Positions 37,753 through 45,099 of a stretch of DNA of 46,378 nucleotides are shown one piece after another. The position numbers and the translations under genes are program-made. Numbering within the stretch: position 1 is the stretch's first letter; the number at the start of each line of letters is the position of its first letter. The DNA is from a virus: IMG/VR virus record IMGVR_UViG_3300044807_000119, positions 1-46,378 of that record, one strand, 5' to 3'. The notes beneath the pieces are model-generated. The model saw nothing but the letters and a program-made list of their open reading frames with translations. It was not told the origin of the DNA and did not search any database.

Positions 37753-38159
37753 AGTCGGTTGTACTACTCGTCTTGGTTTTTGGGGCTTTGGCGGTCGTCT
37801 ACATCGGTTATTGGTCGCGGCGCGCAATCAGCGCGACCTCTGAGGCCTCGGCTCTTTTCAAGCAAACTGGCAGCATAGCTGAGACGGCTCGGCGCCTTTA
37901 TGCACACGAAAAAATGCCTGATGCTTACAGGCTGTCTGCAAACCAACGGCAGTATGTCGATCGCCACTTTGACGAGTTCATGGAAATTTACCGAGACACC
38001 ATATTCGGCTGGCATCAGCACTTTGCAGCAGAAGCGCGCGCCAAGCGAGATGCAGACCAAATCACCGAAGCCGAATTGGACACCGCAGAAACACAAATAT
38101 TGGCGCTCGTAGTCTTTCGATTCTCAAAAGAATGGTGTGAAATACGCGGCGTCGCATAA
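37749..38159 (+). CDS. Membrane protein coupled to cI, superinfection-exclusion candidate
   Basis: 136 aa, GTG overlapping the repressor stop. Residues 4-20 are a membrane anchor (VVLLVLVFGALAVVYIG), followed by a long soluble helical part with Trp, His and acidic residues (DRHFDEFMEIYRDTIFGWHQ). Being co-translated with the repressor, it would be made in the lysogen, as are many superinfection-exclusion proteins. No family recognised; role inferred from position and topology. Confidence 0.6.
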   Translation: MKSVVLLVLVFGALAVVYIGYWSRRAISATSEASALFKQTGSIAETARRLYAHEKMPDAYRLSANQRQYVDRHFDEFMEIYRDTIFGWHQHFAAEARAKRDADQITEAELDTAETQILALVVFRFSKEWCEIRGVA

Positions 38160-38163
38160 TTTA

Positions 38164-38205
38164 ACCCGTTAGAGGGTTGACAATGAAACCCGCTAAGGGG
38201 TAGAA
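38164..38205 (+). promoter_or_regulatory. Putative PR promoter with two ACCC-N6-GGGT operators
   Basis: TTGACA (38177-38182), 17-base spacer, GTAGAA (38200-38205) before the rightward operon. Operators lie at 38164-38177, touching the -35, and at 38188-38201, within the spacer and -10. This is the same arrangement as at the cro promoter. A repressor bound here would silence recombination, excision and the other rightward genes in the lysogen. Confidence 0.65.
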
Positions 38206-38229
38206 GGTTCTCCGACACACCGGAGAACC
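38206..38229 (+). promoter_or_regulatory. Leader hairpin masking the first ribosome-binding site of the rightward operon
   Basis: GGTTCTCCG (38206-38214), loop ACACAC, CGGAGAACC (38221-38229): a perfect 9-bp stem. The Shine-Dalgarno GGAG (38222-38225) for the ATG at 38233 is in the 3' arm. The predicted message would start near the 5' arm, so the transcript begins with this structure. Confidence 0.6.
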
Positions 38230-38232
38230 GCC

Positions 38233-38457
38233 ATGCGAGACAAATCCCACGGACGCTCCTGCGATCCTGATCCGTTCATCCCGCGCGGACTTCATCGCTT
38301 TGCCATCAACGAGACGACCAGCCCGCGCAAGCTGGCCCGCTGGATCAGGCGCGGCGGCGGTGTAGCGCTGTCGGCGCCGAAGATGGCCAAGGCGGTCGCG
38401 CGCCATGTGCATCCGCGCCGAGATCGTGCCCGCACCGCGACTGAGCGGGTGGCGTGA
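38233..38457 (+). CDS. Hypothetical basic protein, first gene of rightward operon
   Basis: 74 aa. His/Arg-rich (PFIPRGLHRFAINETTSPRK, then LARWIRRGGGVALSAPKMAK), likely nucleic-acid binding. The stop overlaps the next start (TGATG). Its ribosome-binding site is inside a leader hairpin. No family recognised. Confidence 0.6.
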   Translation: MRDKSHGRSCDPDPFIPRGLHRFAINETTSPRKLARWIRRGGGVALSAPKMAKAVARHVHPRRDRARTATERVA

Positions 38458-38735
38458 TGGCCGATATCCCCTTCACCCAATACCTCAGGCCCGACGGTCG
38501 CCCCGTTCCGGTGTCGATCAGTCGGCCCGACGAAATTTCCGCGATAGCCGGTCAGATCATGGCGGCTGGCTATCGGTTCGAGTGCGAGCACCTTTCCACC
38601 GGCCATGCTTCGCTCACGATCGCAGGGCGCGACGACGACGCCGACATTGAGGTGGTGGTCAACGGTCCCGAAGTGCCGATCGCGATTGACCGGATGGTGA
38701 AGCGGTTCGGCGCCAAGCTCGGAGTGGCAACATGA
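38457..38735 (+). CDS. Hypothetical protein, 92 aa
   Basis: Mixed alpha/beta: RPDEISAIAGQIMAAGYRFE, then ECEHLSTGHASLTIAGRDDD and IEVVVNGPEVPIAIDRMVKR. Looks like a compact domain seen in small early phage proteins; no name recognised. Overlaps both neighbours (TGATG and ATGA). Confidence 0.6.
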   Translation: MADIPFTQYLRPDGRPVPVSISRPDEISAIAGQIMAAGYRFECEHLSTGHASLTIAGRDDDADIEVVVNGPEVPIAIDRMVKRFGAKLGVAT

Positions 38736-38929
38736 AAACCGCAACTGAAATCGCAGTCGAGGTCCGCGCCGCGGAGTCCGTCGAGGAAGCCGCGTTCCTG
38801 ATCGAGCGCTTTGCCGACCGCAAGGCCCAAGTGGCTGCAGAACGGGCGGTCAAATACACCACCCGCTCCATCACCGACACGTTGGGCGTGCTGTTCGAGT
38901 CGCCGGTGCGGCGGAAGGAGGCGGTGTGA
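38732..38929 (+). CDS. Hypothetical helical protein, 65 aa
   Basis: Ala/Glu-rich helix (ATEIAVEVRAAESVEEAAFL), then FADRKAQVAAERAVKYTTRS. ATG overlaps the previous stop, and its stop overlaps the next start. No family recognised. Confidence 0.55.
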   Translation: MKTATEIAVEVRAAESVEEAAFLIERFADRKAQVAAERAVKYTTRSITDTLGVLFESPVRRKEAV

Positions 38930-39222
38930 TGGACGCAAAGCTTAAAGCGGCTTGGGTGAAGGCGCTGCGGTCGGGGAAATATCGCCAAGCCAAATTGGCG
39001 CTGCGCAAAGAAGGCGCCTTCTGCTGCCTTGGTGTGCTCTGTCGTGTCGCACGCATACCAATCGCGAGAAACGGAACGACGGTGTCCGAATCCGTCGGGG
39101 GCGACTACAGGCCGATAGCCGTTATCCTTGGTGGCCAGACCATGAACCACCTCATGTGCTTGAACGATAGTTCGGATAAATCCTTCCCCGAAATCGCTGA
39201 CTACATCGAGGCGAGCCTGTGA
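38929..39222 (+). CDS. Conserved phage protein of unknown function, 97 aa
   Basis: Pattern KAAWVKALRSGKYRQAKLAL, then EGAFCCLGVLCRVA, and later MCLNDSSDKSFPEIADYIEA. This belongs to a widely spread group of small phage proteins with a FCCLGVL centre and an ND..F..IA..I ending. Function unknown. TGATG overlap with the upstream gene. Confidence 0.7.
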   Translation: MDAKLKAAWVKALRSGKYRQAKLALRKEGAFCCLGVLCRVARIPIARNGTTVSESVGGDYRPIAVILGGQTMNHLMCLNDSSDKSFPEIADYIEASL

Positions 39223-39341
39223 CCCGCCCGCCCGTCGAGATAGTCGCTGTCACCGTCGACAAGCTGGTCGAGATCGTGGCCGTGGTGCTGGCGTTCGCGA
39301 TGGCCGTTGTGGGCGTCGCGCTTTGGGGGTCGCCAGCATGA
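39219..39341 (+). CDS. Small membrane protein, 40 aa
   Basis: GTG overlaps the previous stop. Translation reads TRPPVEIVAVTVDKLVEIVA then VVLAFAMAVVGVALWGSPA, a single membrane helix in the second half. Overlaps the next gene by four bases. Function unknown. Confidence 0.5.
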   Translation: MTRPPVEIVAVTVDKLVEIVAVVLAFAMAVVGVALWGSPA

Positions 39342-39538
39342 GCCACAAACGGGGCGATCCGATGCGACCGGATGCGAACAACACGCTGCGGACCTGCAAG
39401 AAATGCGATCTGGTCCGCTGGTCGCGGCATGAGCCCGACAACCATCCGCAGCACTGGATCGAATTTCGGCGCGACGGCAAGCGTGTCGACGTCGGCGGCA
39501 AAACGCCGGTGTGTCAGCCGGTCATGGTGTCGGCATGA
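39338..39538 (+). CDS. Hypothetical Cys-pair protein, 66 aa
   Basis: ATG at 39338 overlaps the previous stop. Contains TLRTCKKCDLVRWSRHEPDN and later TPVCQPV, three cysteines that could form a small metal site. Basic and Trp-containing. No family recognised. Confidence 0.55.
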   Translation: MSHKRGDPMRPDANNTLRTCKKCDLVRWSRHEPDNHPQHWIEFRRDGKRVDVGGKTPVCQPVMVSA

Positions 39539-39687
39539 AGCGCGGTCCGGTCAAAGGCTCGGCGTCGCCAGCGCTGGTTCTGCACAACGTCCGGCAAAAG
39601 CTCCGGCGCATGCGGCACGAGCTTTCGATCATGATGCAACAGGTGGACGACGCGTTGGCACGGATAGATGCGGAGGGGAAGGCGTGA
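39535..39687 (+). CDS. Hypothetical helical protein, 50 aa
   Basis: Reads MKRGPVKGSASPALVLHNVR, then LRRMRHELSIMMQQVDDALA, a basic start and an amphipathic helix. ATGA overlap with its neighbours. Likely a short coiled-coil or nucleic-acid-associated protein. Confidence 0.5.
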   Translation: MKRGPVKGSASPALVLHNVRQKLRRMRHELSIMMQQVDDALARIDAEGKA

Positions 39688-39899
39688 AAGTGACCATGAG
39701 ATCAGATGATCACCCCGACGTCGTTCTCGAATCGAACGAGTGCTGCAACGCCGCGAAGTTGAAGCAGCATATTCGGACGATGCAAACGTCGCTGCGGTGG
39801 CTGGAAAAAGAAAACAAGCTGCGCAGGGAAAAGACTCGCTTGGAGACCGAACGCAAGGCCAAGGCGGAAAAGCAACAGAAGGCTGCGACACATGCCTGA
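39684..39899 (+). CDS. Hypothetical coiled-coil protein, 71 aa
   Basis: GTG at 39684 overlapping the previous stop (ATG at 39696 as alternative). Acidic start, a Cys pair (ESNECCNAAKLKQHIRTMQT), then a strongly charged helix (RREKTRLETERKAKAEKQQK). It overlaps the exonuclease start by eight bases; helper proteins in this place are common in YqaJ/RecT operons. Confidence 0.55.
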   Translation: MKVTMRSDDHPDVVLESNECCNAAKLKQHIRTMQTSLRWLEKENKLRREKTRLETERKAKAEKQQKAATHA

Positions 39900-40833
39900 T
39901 TCCACCAAGCAGACGATATCGGCGACGGAAATGGCCGGGCTTCTCGGCGTCTCGCCCTACGTGACCAAATGGATGTTGTTCCAGCGTTTTGCTCACGGGG
40001 TCGAGGCGCCGGGTCCGGACCATAACCGGCTCGATTGGGGCACGAAGATGGAGCCGCTGTTGCTTGAGCAGGCGGCGGAAGATTTGCGGCTTGAGGTGAC
40101 GACCAATCGCCAGCCCGACGGCTCGCAGGCCTACGTTCGCCGCGGGCTGCTCGGCTGCTCGCGGGACGCGGACATTTACGATCCGCAGCGCGGCCCTGGC
40201 GCGCTCGAAACCAAGTGCTGCTTTGATTACAAAATCCTGATGCAGGAATGGGACGGCGGAAAGACCCCGCCCCGCCAGCACGAAATCCAGCTGCAGCAGC
40301 AGATGTATGTCGGCGACGGCACCAAGCCTTTCGAGTGGGGCTGCATCGCCCTGTGGTGCGGCGGCGACATGACCTATTTCCAGCGCAAGCCGATGCCCGA
40401 CCTGTGGGAAAAGTTCGAGATCGAGGCGATGCAGTTTTTCGCCGACGTGCGCGCGGGCAATGAGCCGGCGCCGTTCGGCTCGCCGGTCGAGGTCCCGCTG
40501 CTCAAGCAGATATTCGACAAGCCGACCGGCGAGATCATCAACGCGGTCGAAATGCTGGGCGAGGTCGAGGCAACCAAACTCGCTCAGCTTGTGGTCGACG
40601 CCGATTCTCAGCGCGTCGTCAGGCTGGCCGCAGAGAAGGTCGAGGAATCGACCAAGGCAAAGCTGCTCGGCATTCTCCAAGGCGCCGACGAAATCGAATT
40701 GCCGCAGGGCATCCGCGTGACGCGCAAGGTCCAGACCGTCAACCGAAAAGCCCAGCCCGCATCGCAGACGGCGTCGATCGTGGTCAAGGCGCATATTCCG
40801 CAACAGATCGATGGAGGTTTCGGTGGCATCTAA
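39892..40833 (+). CDS. YqaJ-family (lambda exonuclease-like) recombination nuclease
   Basis: 313 aa. Chews one strand from DNA ends to make substrate for the annealing partner. The PD-(D/E)xK core is visible: SATEMAGLLGVSPYVTKWML, then RLDWGTKMEPLLLEQAAEDL, SRDADIYDPQRG with the acidic residue, and ALETKCCFDYKI with the ExK pair (about 104). QHEIQLQQQMYV completes the domain. The C-terminal 120 residues are helical, with a basic tail. Directly followed by RecT, with overlap. Confidence 0.88.
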   Translation: MPDSTKQTISATEMAGLLGVSPYVTKWMLFQRFAHGVEAPGPDHNRLDWGTKMEPLLLEQAAEDLRLEVTTNRQPDGSQAYVRRGLLGCSRDADIYDPQRGPGALETKCCFDYKILMQEWDGGKTPPRQHEIQLQQQMYVGDGTKPFEWGCIALWCGGDMTYFQRKPMPDLWEKFEIEAMQFFADVRAGNEPAPFGSPVEVPLLKQIFDKPTGEIINAVEMLGEVEATKLAQLVVDADSQRVVRLAAEKVEESTKAKLLGILQGADEIELPQGIRVTRKVQTVNRKAQPASQTASIVVKAHIPQQIDGGFGGI

Positions 40834-41788
40834 CGAGGTTGCGATCTTCGAAAACGTGCTGCGGCCGCTCACTCCGCATTTCGAACAGGCGCTCGGCAAC
40901 GCCATGCCGGTGGCGCGGCTGATGCGATCGATCATGATTTCGGTCGAGCGGACACCCAAGCTGCTCAATGCGGACCGTCAAAGCCTGCTCAACGCCGCGA
41001 TGTCTGCGGCGTACCTGGGCCTTGAGGTCGACGGCATCACCGGGCAGGCGTTCTTTGTGCCGTTCGCCGGCAAGGCGCAGTTGATCATCGGCTACAAGGG
41101 CATGAACACCCTCGCCGCTCGCTCGGGCTACACGGTGCAGGGCGAAGTGGTTCGCGATGGCGACGCGTTCGAATACGAACTCGGCGACCGAGGATTCGTC
41201 CGTCACAAGCCGAAACTCGGCAACAAGGGCGAGATCATCGCGACCTGGGCAACGGCGTCGTCACTCTCGCGCCCTGCGATCATCTCTGTGCTCGGCATCG
41301 ACGACGTCATGGCTATCATGGCGAAGTCGCCCGGCGCCAAAATGTCGGATAGCCCATGGCGCGACAAGAACATCGGCTTCCCGGCAATGGCTTCGAAGTC
41401 GGCAAAGCGTCGCCTCGGCCGATCAATGCCGCTCAATGCCGATCCGCGCTTCCACCTTGCCTCGGGCATGGAGGAGAATTTCGAGGAACGCGGTCGCATT
41501 TCATGGATCGACCCGGAGCGGGGCCTGCAGATCGAGGGGCAGGCAAATCCCGACGCGCCGCAAATCCGGCACGAACAGCGAAGCGCCGCCGAATTGCTGA
41601 CACCGATTGGCGAGGCGATCACCGCAGCCGAGTGGGATCTGCGACTGGCCGATGCCGCCAAGCTTGGCATGGCCGAACTACGCGCCCTCTGGAAAACGAT
41701 TCCGCAAGAGCACCGCGACACGCTCGACCCGGCCCTGCAATCGCGCCACAAGCCTGCCGCCGAAGAAGCTGACCGGGTGTCGGCGTGA
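40823..41788 (+). CDS. recT: RecT-family single-strand annealing protein
   Basis: 321 aa from the GTG at 40823, chosen because GGAGG lies six bases upstream; an in-frame ATG at 40811 adds four residues. RecT signature: LLNAAMSAAYLGLEVDGITG, then AFFVPFAGKAQLIIGYKGMN and TLAARSGYTVQGEVVRDGDA. Pairs complementary strands exposed by the exonuclease upstream, giving phage recombination independent of RecA. The C-terminal 80 residues are a low-similarity helical extension. Confidence 0.92.
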   Translation: MASNEVAIFENVLRPLTPHFEQALGNAMPVARLMRSIMISVERTPKLLNADRQSLLNAAMSAAYLGLEVDGITGQAFFVPFAGKAQLIIGYKGMNTLAARSGYTVQGEVVRDGDAFEYELGDRGFVRHKPKLGNKGEIIATWATASSLSRPAIISVLGIDDVMAIMAKSPGAKMSDSPWRDKNIGFPAMASKSAKRRLGRSMPLNADPRFHLASGMEENFEERGRISWIDPERGLQIEGQANPDAPQIRHEQRSAAELLTPIGEAITAAEWDLRLADAAKLGMAELRALWKTIPQEHRDTLDPALQSRHKPAAEEADRVSA

Positions 41789-42132
41789 CGAGTTTTGACG
41801 ACGACGAGTCCTATGCGCTGTTCCTGATCTTGGACAGCCTTGCGCGGATGGAAAGGGGCACGAACAAAGCCGTCTTGCATTTTCGCGAGCTGCTGTTGCC
41901 GGTTTATTCGGAGTGGCATCAGGCAAACCCGGGCAAGGTTCATTCGGAGCTTGATGTTGATCGGCCTCGCGTTCCTGCCCAACGAACGCCGGCCAAGGGT
42001 TGCTGGACGCCCGAACAGGGCTGGGAATACGTCGAAGGCTTAACCGATATCCACACCCGCGACATGATGCGAGACATGCTCGCCAGCAAGGGCCTTTTGC
42101 TCACATCAACGGAAAGCGGGAGCGGGGAATGA
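41785..42132 (+). CDS. Hypothetical protein, 115 aa
   Basis: GTG overlapping the recT stop. Acidic helical start (SFDDDESYALFLILDSLARM), then HFRELLLPVYSEWHQANPGK. The second half is less ordered, with TPEQGWEYVEGLTDIHTRDM. No family recognised. Confidence 0.55.
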   Translation: MTSFDDDESYALFLILDSLARMERGTNKAVLHFRELLLPVYSEWHQANPGKVHSELDVDRPRVPAQRTPAKGCWTPEQGWEYVEGLTDIHTRDMMRDMLASKGLLLTSTESGSGE

Positions 42133-42275
42133 GCGGCAGCTACGGATTTACGTGCAAGCTGGATGCTGCCGAAACGGGCATGTTCATGCGGCTGAGGATG
42201 TTGTTGCTAACGCAATTCGCGACTGGCTCCGCGCCCTCTCCAGCCATAAGGAGAGCGGGAGGTGAAGCTGAGTGA
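42129..42275 (+). CDS. Hypothetical protein, 48 aa
   Basis: ATG overlaps the previous stop (ATGA). Reads MSGSYGFTCKLDAAETGMFM, then a Leu/Arg-rich helix and an Ala/Gly-rich end. It overlaps the next gene by 14 bases. The late part may be a read-on, but the coupling suggests it is translated. Confidence 0.4.
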   Translation: MSGSYGFTCKLDAAETGMFMRLRMLLLTQFATGSAPSPAIRRAGGEAE

Positions 42276-42528
42276 AACATCCCAACAACAATTTCCGGCG
42301 CTCCCGCCGCGCATCCACTGTTCTTGGTGTGCCAAGCCCATCGTACCAAACGCCGCTCGGATGCGCCTTTTCGACTCCGAGACGACGCGAGTTATCGGAA
42401 AGTGGCTGGCACATTTTCACCCCGAATGCGGGGATGAGCTTCTTGATTATCTTGAAGGAAGAACTGTGGTCCCGAGCCGCGCAGCCCTATCCCAGCCCGC
42501 ACGCTCTGACGGAAAGGCGAAGTCATGA
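42262..42528 (+). CDS. Small zinc-finger-like protein, 88 aa
   Basis: GTG at 42262. Contains IHCSWCAKPIVPNAARMRLF and KWLAHFHPECGDELLDYLEG: CxxC followed by HFHPEC, a treble-clef-type zinc site. The tail is Ser/Ala/Lys-rich. Function unknown. Confidence 0.6.
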   Translation: MKLSETSQQQFPALPPRIHCSWCAKPIVPNAARMRLFDSETTRVIGKWLAHFHPECGDELLDYLEGRTVVPSRAALSQPARSDGKAKS

Positions 42529-42755
42529 CCTACGATTACGTCAAACGCACTTACGATGTTTATCCGAAGATCGGGGCGCGGGTCCAGCATACCGTAACGA
42601 AGAAATGCGGGAAGATAGCGCGCGAGAAAGCAAGCGCTGCGCATTACGTGAATGTGATTTTCGACGGCCTCGGATTCTCCCAGCCATGCCATCCGACTGA
42701 ACTTGATTACGCGCCCCAGCCCGCACGCTCGCCCAAGGAGAATGCTGATGTCTGA
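42525..42755 (+). CDS. Hypothetical beta-rich protein, 76 aa
   Basis: KRTYDVYPKIGARVQHTVTK, then YVNVIFDGLGFSQPCHPTEL resembles a small SH3/KOW-like barrel found in phage early proteins. ATGA overlap upstream. No name recognised. Confidence 0.6.
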   Translation: MTYDYVKRTYDVYPKIGARVQHTVTKKCGKIAREKASAAHYVNVIFDGLGFSQPCHPTELDYAPQPARSPKENADV

Positions 42756-43098
42756 TGCAGCCGAGCTTCAACCGTTCGACCCAGGCGACGAGTCCGATGC
42801 GATGGCGGAATTTTTCCGCATTCAGGTCACGCAATTGGCGATCGGCGCCGATAAGATCACCATCTATCGCGATCTAAACCCGCAGCGGCAGTTGGAATGC
42901 TTCATCGCCGGCGCGCTCACCGGCCTGGTTGGCGTCGCCTTCGCCAGCATCAAGACCGAAGGCAACGACGCGATGATGGAATACATCGCGTCCGTTCTGC
43001 CGTTCGCTCGGCTGCAGGCTGAAAGTATCCGCGACCCGGATGGCAACGTGCTCGCCAATCACCACGACGCTTCCCACCCCGATAGGAAACAGCCATGA
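42748..43098 (+). CDS. Hypothetical protein, 116 aa
   Basis: ATG at 42748 with AAGGAG seven bases upstream. Acidic start, then LAIGADKITIYRDLNPQRQL and a hydrophobic helix (ECFIAGALTGLVGVAFASIK). The C terminus has a His/Asp-rich end (LANHHDASHPDRKQP). Possibly membrane-associated. No family recognised. Confidence 0.6.
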   Translation: MSDAAELQPFDPGDESDAMAEFFRIQVTQLAIGADKITIYRDLNPQRQLECFIAGALTGLVGVAFASIKTEGNDAMMEYIASVLPFARLQAESIRDPDGNVLANHHDASHPDRKQP

Positions 43099-43532
43099 GC
43101 GAACTACTTAAGCTTGCCGAGCGATGCGAGAAGGCGACGGGGCCGGATCGGGAGTTGGATGTCTGCATTTGGGCGGCAATTACTCCCGCCGATACCTACC
43201 GGCGCATCGAGCCTGGAAAATCATACAGCACTTGGCAGATAAGGGACAAGCCGTCTGGAGAGTGGCGCGACTACTATCCGAGCCTGAATGCCAAACGCTA
43301 CACCGAAACGCTCGACGCCGCGGTGACGTTGGTGCCAGAAGGATGGTTTTGGATGCTTTGCCAGCAACCCGTTTCCGCTAGAGTTTGGACTGAAGGCAAT
43401 CACGCACATTCGGTGCCGCGCGGCCAAACAGATATCAGGCCAGCAACGCCAATCCTCGCGCTCATAGTCGCCTGCCTTCGCGCGCGGGACGCGCTCAGTC
43501 GTGTGGGACGAATGCCGGAGTCCTCCTCATGA
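43095..43532 (+). CDS. Conserved phage protein of unknown function, 145 aa
   Basis: KLAERCEKATGPDRELDVCI, WAAITPAD, then YTETLDAAVTLVPEGWFWML and PATPILALIVACLRARDALS. This arrangement is found in many siphovirus and podovirus early regions and has no known function. ATGA overlaps with both neighbours. Confidence 0.7.
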   Translation: MSELLKLAERCEKATGPDRELDVCIWAAITPADTYRRIEPGKSYSTWQIRDKPSGEWRDYYPSLNAKRYTETLDAAVTLVPEGWFWMLCQQPVSARVWTEGNHAHSVPRGQTDIRPATPILALIVACLRARDALSRVGRMPESSS

Positions 43533-43777
43533 GCTACGAAGCATGGGGCGATGGTGACGAATTCAGCGGTCCCGAAGGTTACGTCACCAACGAGACCGCC
43601 GAGGAAAAGTTTATTGCCGGCGCGCAGGCCATGCGCGAGATGCTGGCGCGCTTTGTCGAACAGGGCGGGGACGCGACAACCGCGGCGTCGATCCGCGCCA
43701 ATTGGCATCCGGGCTGGGGCGCGGACCCCGGCAGGCTGGAAGGTGAAATTCCTCAAGACTGCTGGAGCGCATCATGA
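43529..43777 (+). CDS. Hypothetical protein, 82 aa
   Basis: Acidic, Gly/Trp-containing start (SYEAWGDGDEFSGPEGYVTN), then a helical segment (FIAGAQAMREMLARFVEQGG) and a WHPGWGADPGRL turn. Coupled to its neighbours by ATGA overlaps. No family recognised. Confidence 0.6.
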   Translation: MSYEAWGDGDEFSGPEGYVTNETAEEKFIAGAQAMREMLARFVEQGGDATTAASIRANWHPGWGADPGRLEGEIPQDCWSAS

Positions 43778-44004
43778 CCCCGACAAAAGCCGATAGCCTT
43801 CACGACCGTATGGAACACGCCTTCGGGCGCCAGCGCATCGCGCGCAGTTTCGAGAACATGCTGACGGCCCACGGCTGCAACCTACTCGACTACCTGACCG
43901 ACGATGCGCGCGACGAACTGCTCCGACGCTGCATTACCAGCCATAAACTTCAACGCCGGTTTGCCGCCGAAAGCCGCAAGCATTTCCAGCGGAGGGCATC
44001 GTGA
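43774..44004 (+). CDS. Hypothetical helical protein, 76 aa
   Basis: SLHDRMEHAFGRQRIARSFE, then LLDYLTDDARDELLRRCITS and a basic end (RFAAESRKHFQRRAS). Entirely helical in character, overlapping both neighbours by four bases. Not identified. Confidence 0.6.
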   Translation: MTPTKADSLHDRMEHAFGRQRIARSFENMLTAHGCNLLDYLTDDARDELLRRCITSHKLQRRFAAESRKHFQRRAS

Positions 44005-44405
44005 CCGAGGCCGATCTTCTCAAATGCACCACGCATGAGGCTGCGCACTTTAACGGCGGCAAAGTCTGGTTTGGCTATTTGCACCGCTGCAATCAACATC
44101 CGCGCCTGACGCGAATGGACAAATACATTCGCAAGACGCGCGCCGTCGAAAGCACCTGGAACGTGGACGGCAAGCCCGTGGCCGATCTGGCCGCCGCCGC
44201 CATCCTTCTATCGTCGCCATACGAGCCGACGCCGGATGAACTCGCGATGCTGTCTGAGGTGCCGGACGAATACACGCGGTTTGAAGATCGCGGCCGTTTC
44301 AGCCGGTTGCAAGAGGTCGGCCTGATCGAGTTCAAGGCCGGGGATTGTCGCCGCACTGATGCGGGGAGGTCAGCATTATCTCCGGCAGACGGAAACAGCA
44401 CATGA
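44001..44405 (+). CDS. Hypothetical protein, 134 aa
   Basis: N-terminal half with a Cys/His stretch (LKCTTHEAAHFNGGKVWFGY, LHRCNQHPRL), then KPVADLAAAAILLSSPYEPT and a winged-helix-like end (RFEDRGRFSRLQEVGLIEFK). Possibly a small DNA-binding protein. No family recognised. Confidence 0.55.
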   Translation: MTEADLLKCTTHEAAHFNGGKVWFGYLHRCNQHPRLTRMDKYIRKTRAVESTWNVDGKPVADLAAAAILLSSPYEPTPDELAMLSEVPDEYTRFEDRGRFSRLQEVGLIEFKAGDCRRTDAGRSALSPADGNST

Positions 44406-44845
44406 GAATCAAGGAAATCACTTTCCGGCATCGCAATGATTTTCACTACAAGGCGGAATGCGAGCATTGCCACCACGTCGAACAGTACGGCGACGGCTAT
44501 GCCGATCACTTCTACTGCACCCAGGTAGTTCCCAACCGCCATTGCTCGAAGTGCGGGCTCAACTCGTATGGTCTTGCGGCGCCGTCAAATGAAATCAGCG
44601 CAGACGACGTTGCAGGCATGGAATGGTGGAACGCCCTCACCGACCAAGAGCGGACGAGATGGGCTGTGGCTGCCGGCAATACGGGACGCGCCAAAGACGC
44701 ATGGGAGGCGTTTAAACGGACCACTCCAACCGTCCCCTCGGCGGTCGGCGGGCCTGCCGAAAATGAGCGCGGTACTCCGCATGATGTCGCATGCAACCAA
44801 AAGTCGTTGGCAAAGCCGCCGGAAGAGGGAAAAATAAGGCCGTGA
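44402..44845 (+). CDS. Zinc-ribbon phage protein, 147 aa
   Basis: N-terminal domain: FRHRNDFHYKAECEHCHHVE, then YGDGYADHFYCTQVVPNRHC and SKCGLNSYG, a Cys4 ribbon common in small early phage proteins. A middle helical part (MEWWNALTDQERTRWAVAAG) is followed by a disordered Pro/Ala end. GTGA overlap with the excisionase-like gene. Confidence 0.65.
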   Translation: MRIKEITFRHRNDFHYKAECEHCHHVEQYGDGYADHFYCTQVVPNRHCSKCGLNSYGLAAPSNEISADDVAGMEWWNALTDQERTRWAVAAGNTGRAKDAWEAFKRTTPTVPSAVGGPAENERGTPHDVACNQKSLAKPPEEGKIRP

Positions 44846-45099
44846 GCACACCCTCCCCCGACACGCTCGAGCGCGAAAAAGACAAGCTCTATCTCCTGGA
44901 TTCGGAGCTGATCCGGCGCCTTGGCGTGCCGGCAAAGACCTTCCGAACCATGGTCCCGGCGCTCGAGAGCAAGTTCGGCTTCCCCGAAAAGGAGCCGTTA
45001 TTTGGTGGACGGCGGTACTGGCCGGCGGTCAAAGCGTGGCTGGACAAGCGCAACGGGCTTAAGGTGGGCTCCCCAACCCGGAGGAACCCCAATGACTGA
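44842..45099 (+). CDS. Excisionase-like (winged-helix) protein
   Basis: 85 aa, GTG start overlapping the previous stop. LLDSELIRRLGVPAKTFRTM, then SKFGFPEKEPLFGGRRYWPA and VKAWLDKRNG resemble the AlpA/Xis type of winged helix, with the GGRRYW wing. It lies immediately before and overlaps the integrase gene, where excisionases usually are. It would steer the integrase toward excision. Assigned by fold pattern and position. Confidence 0.7.
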   Translation: MSTPSPDTLEREKDKLYLLDSELIRRLGVPAKTFRTMVPALESKFGFPEKEPLFGGRRYWPAVKAWLDKRNGLKVGSPTRRNPND

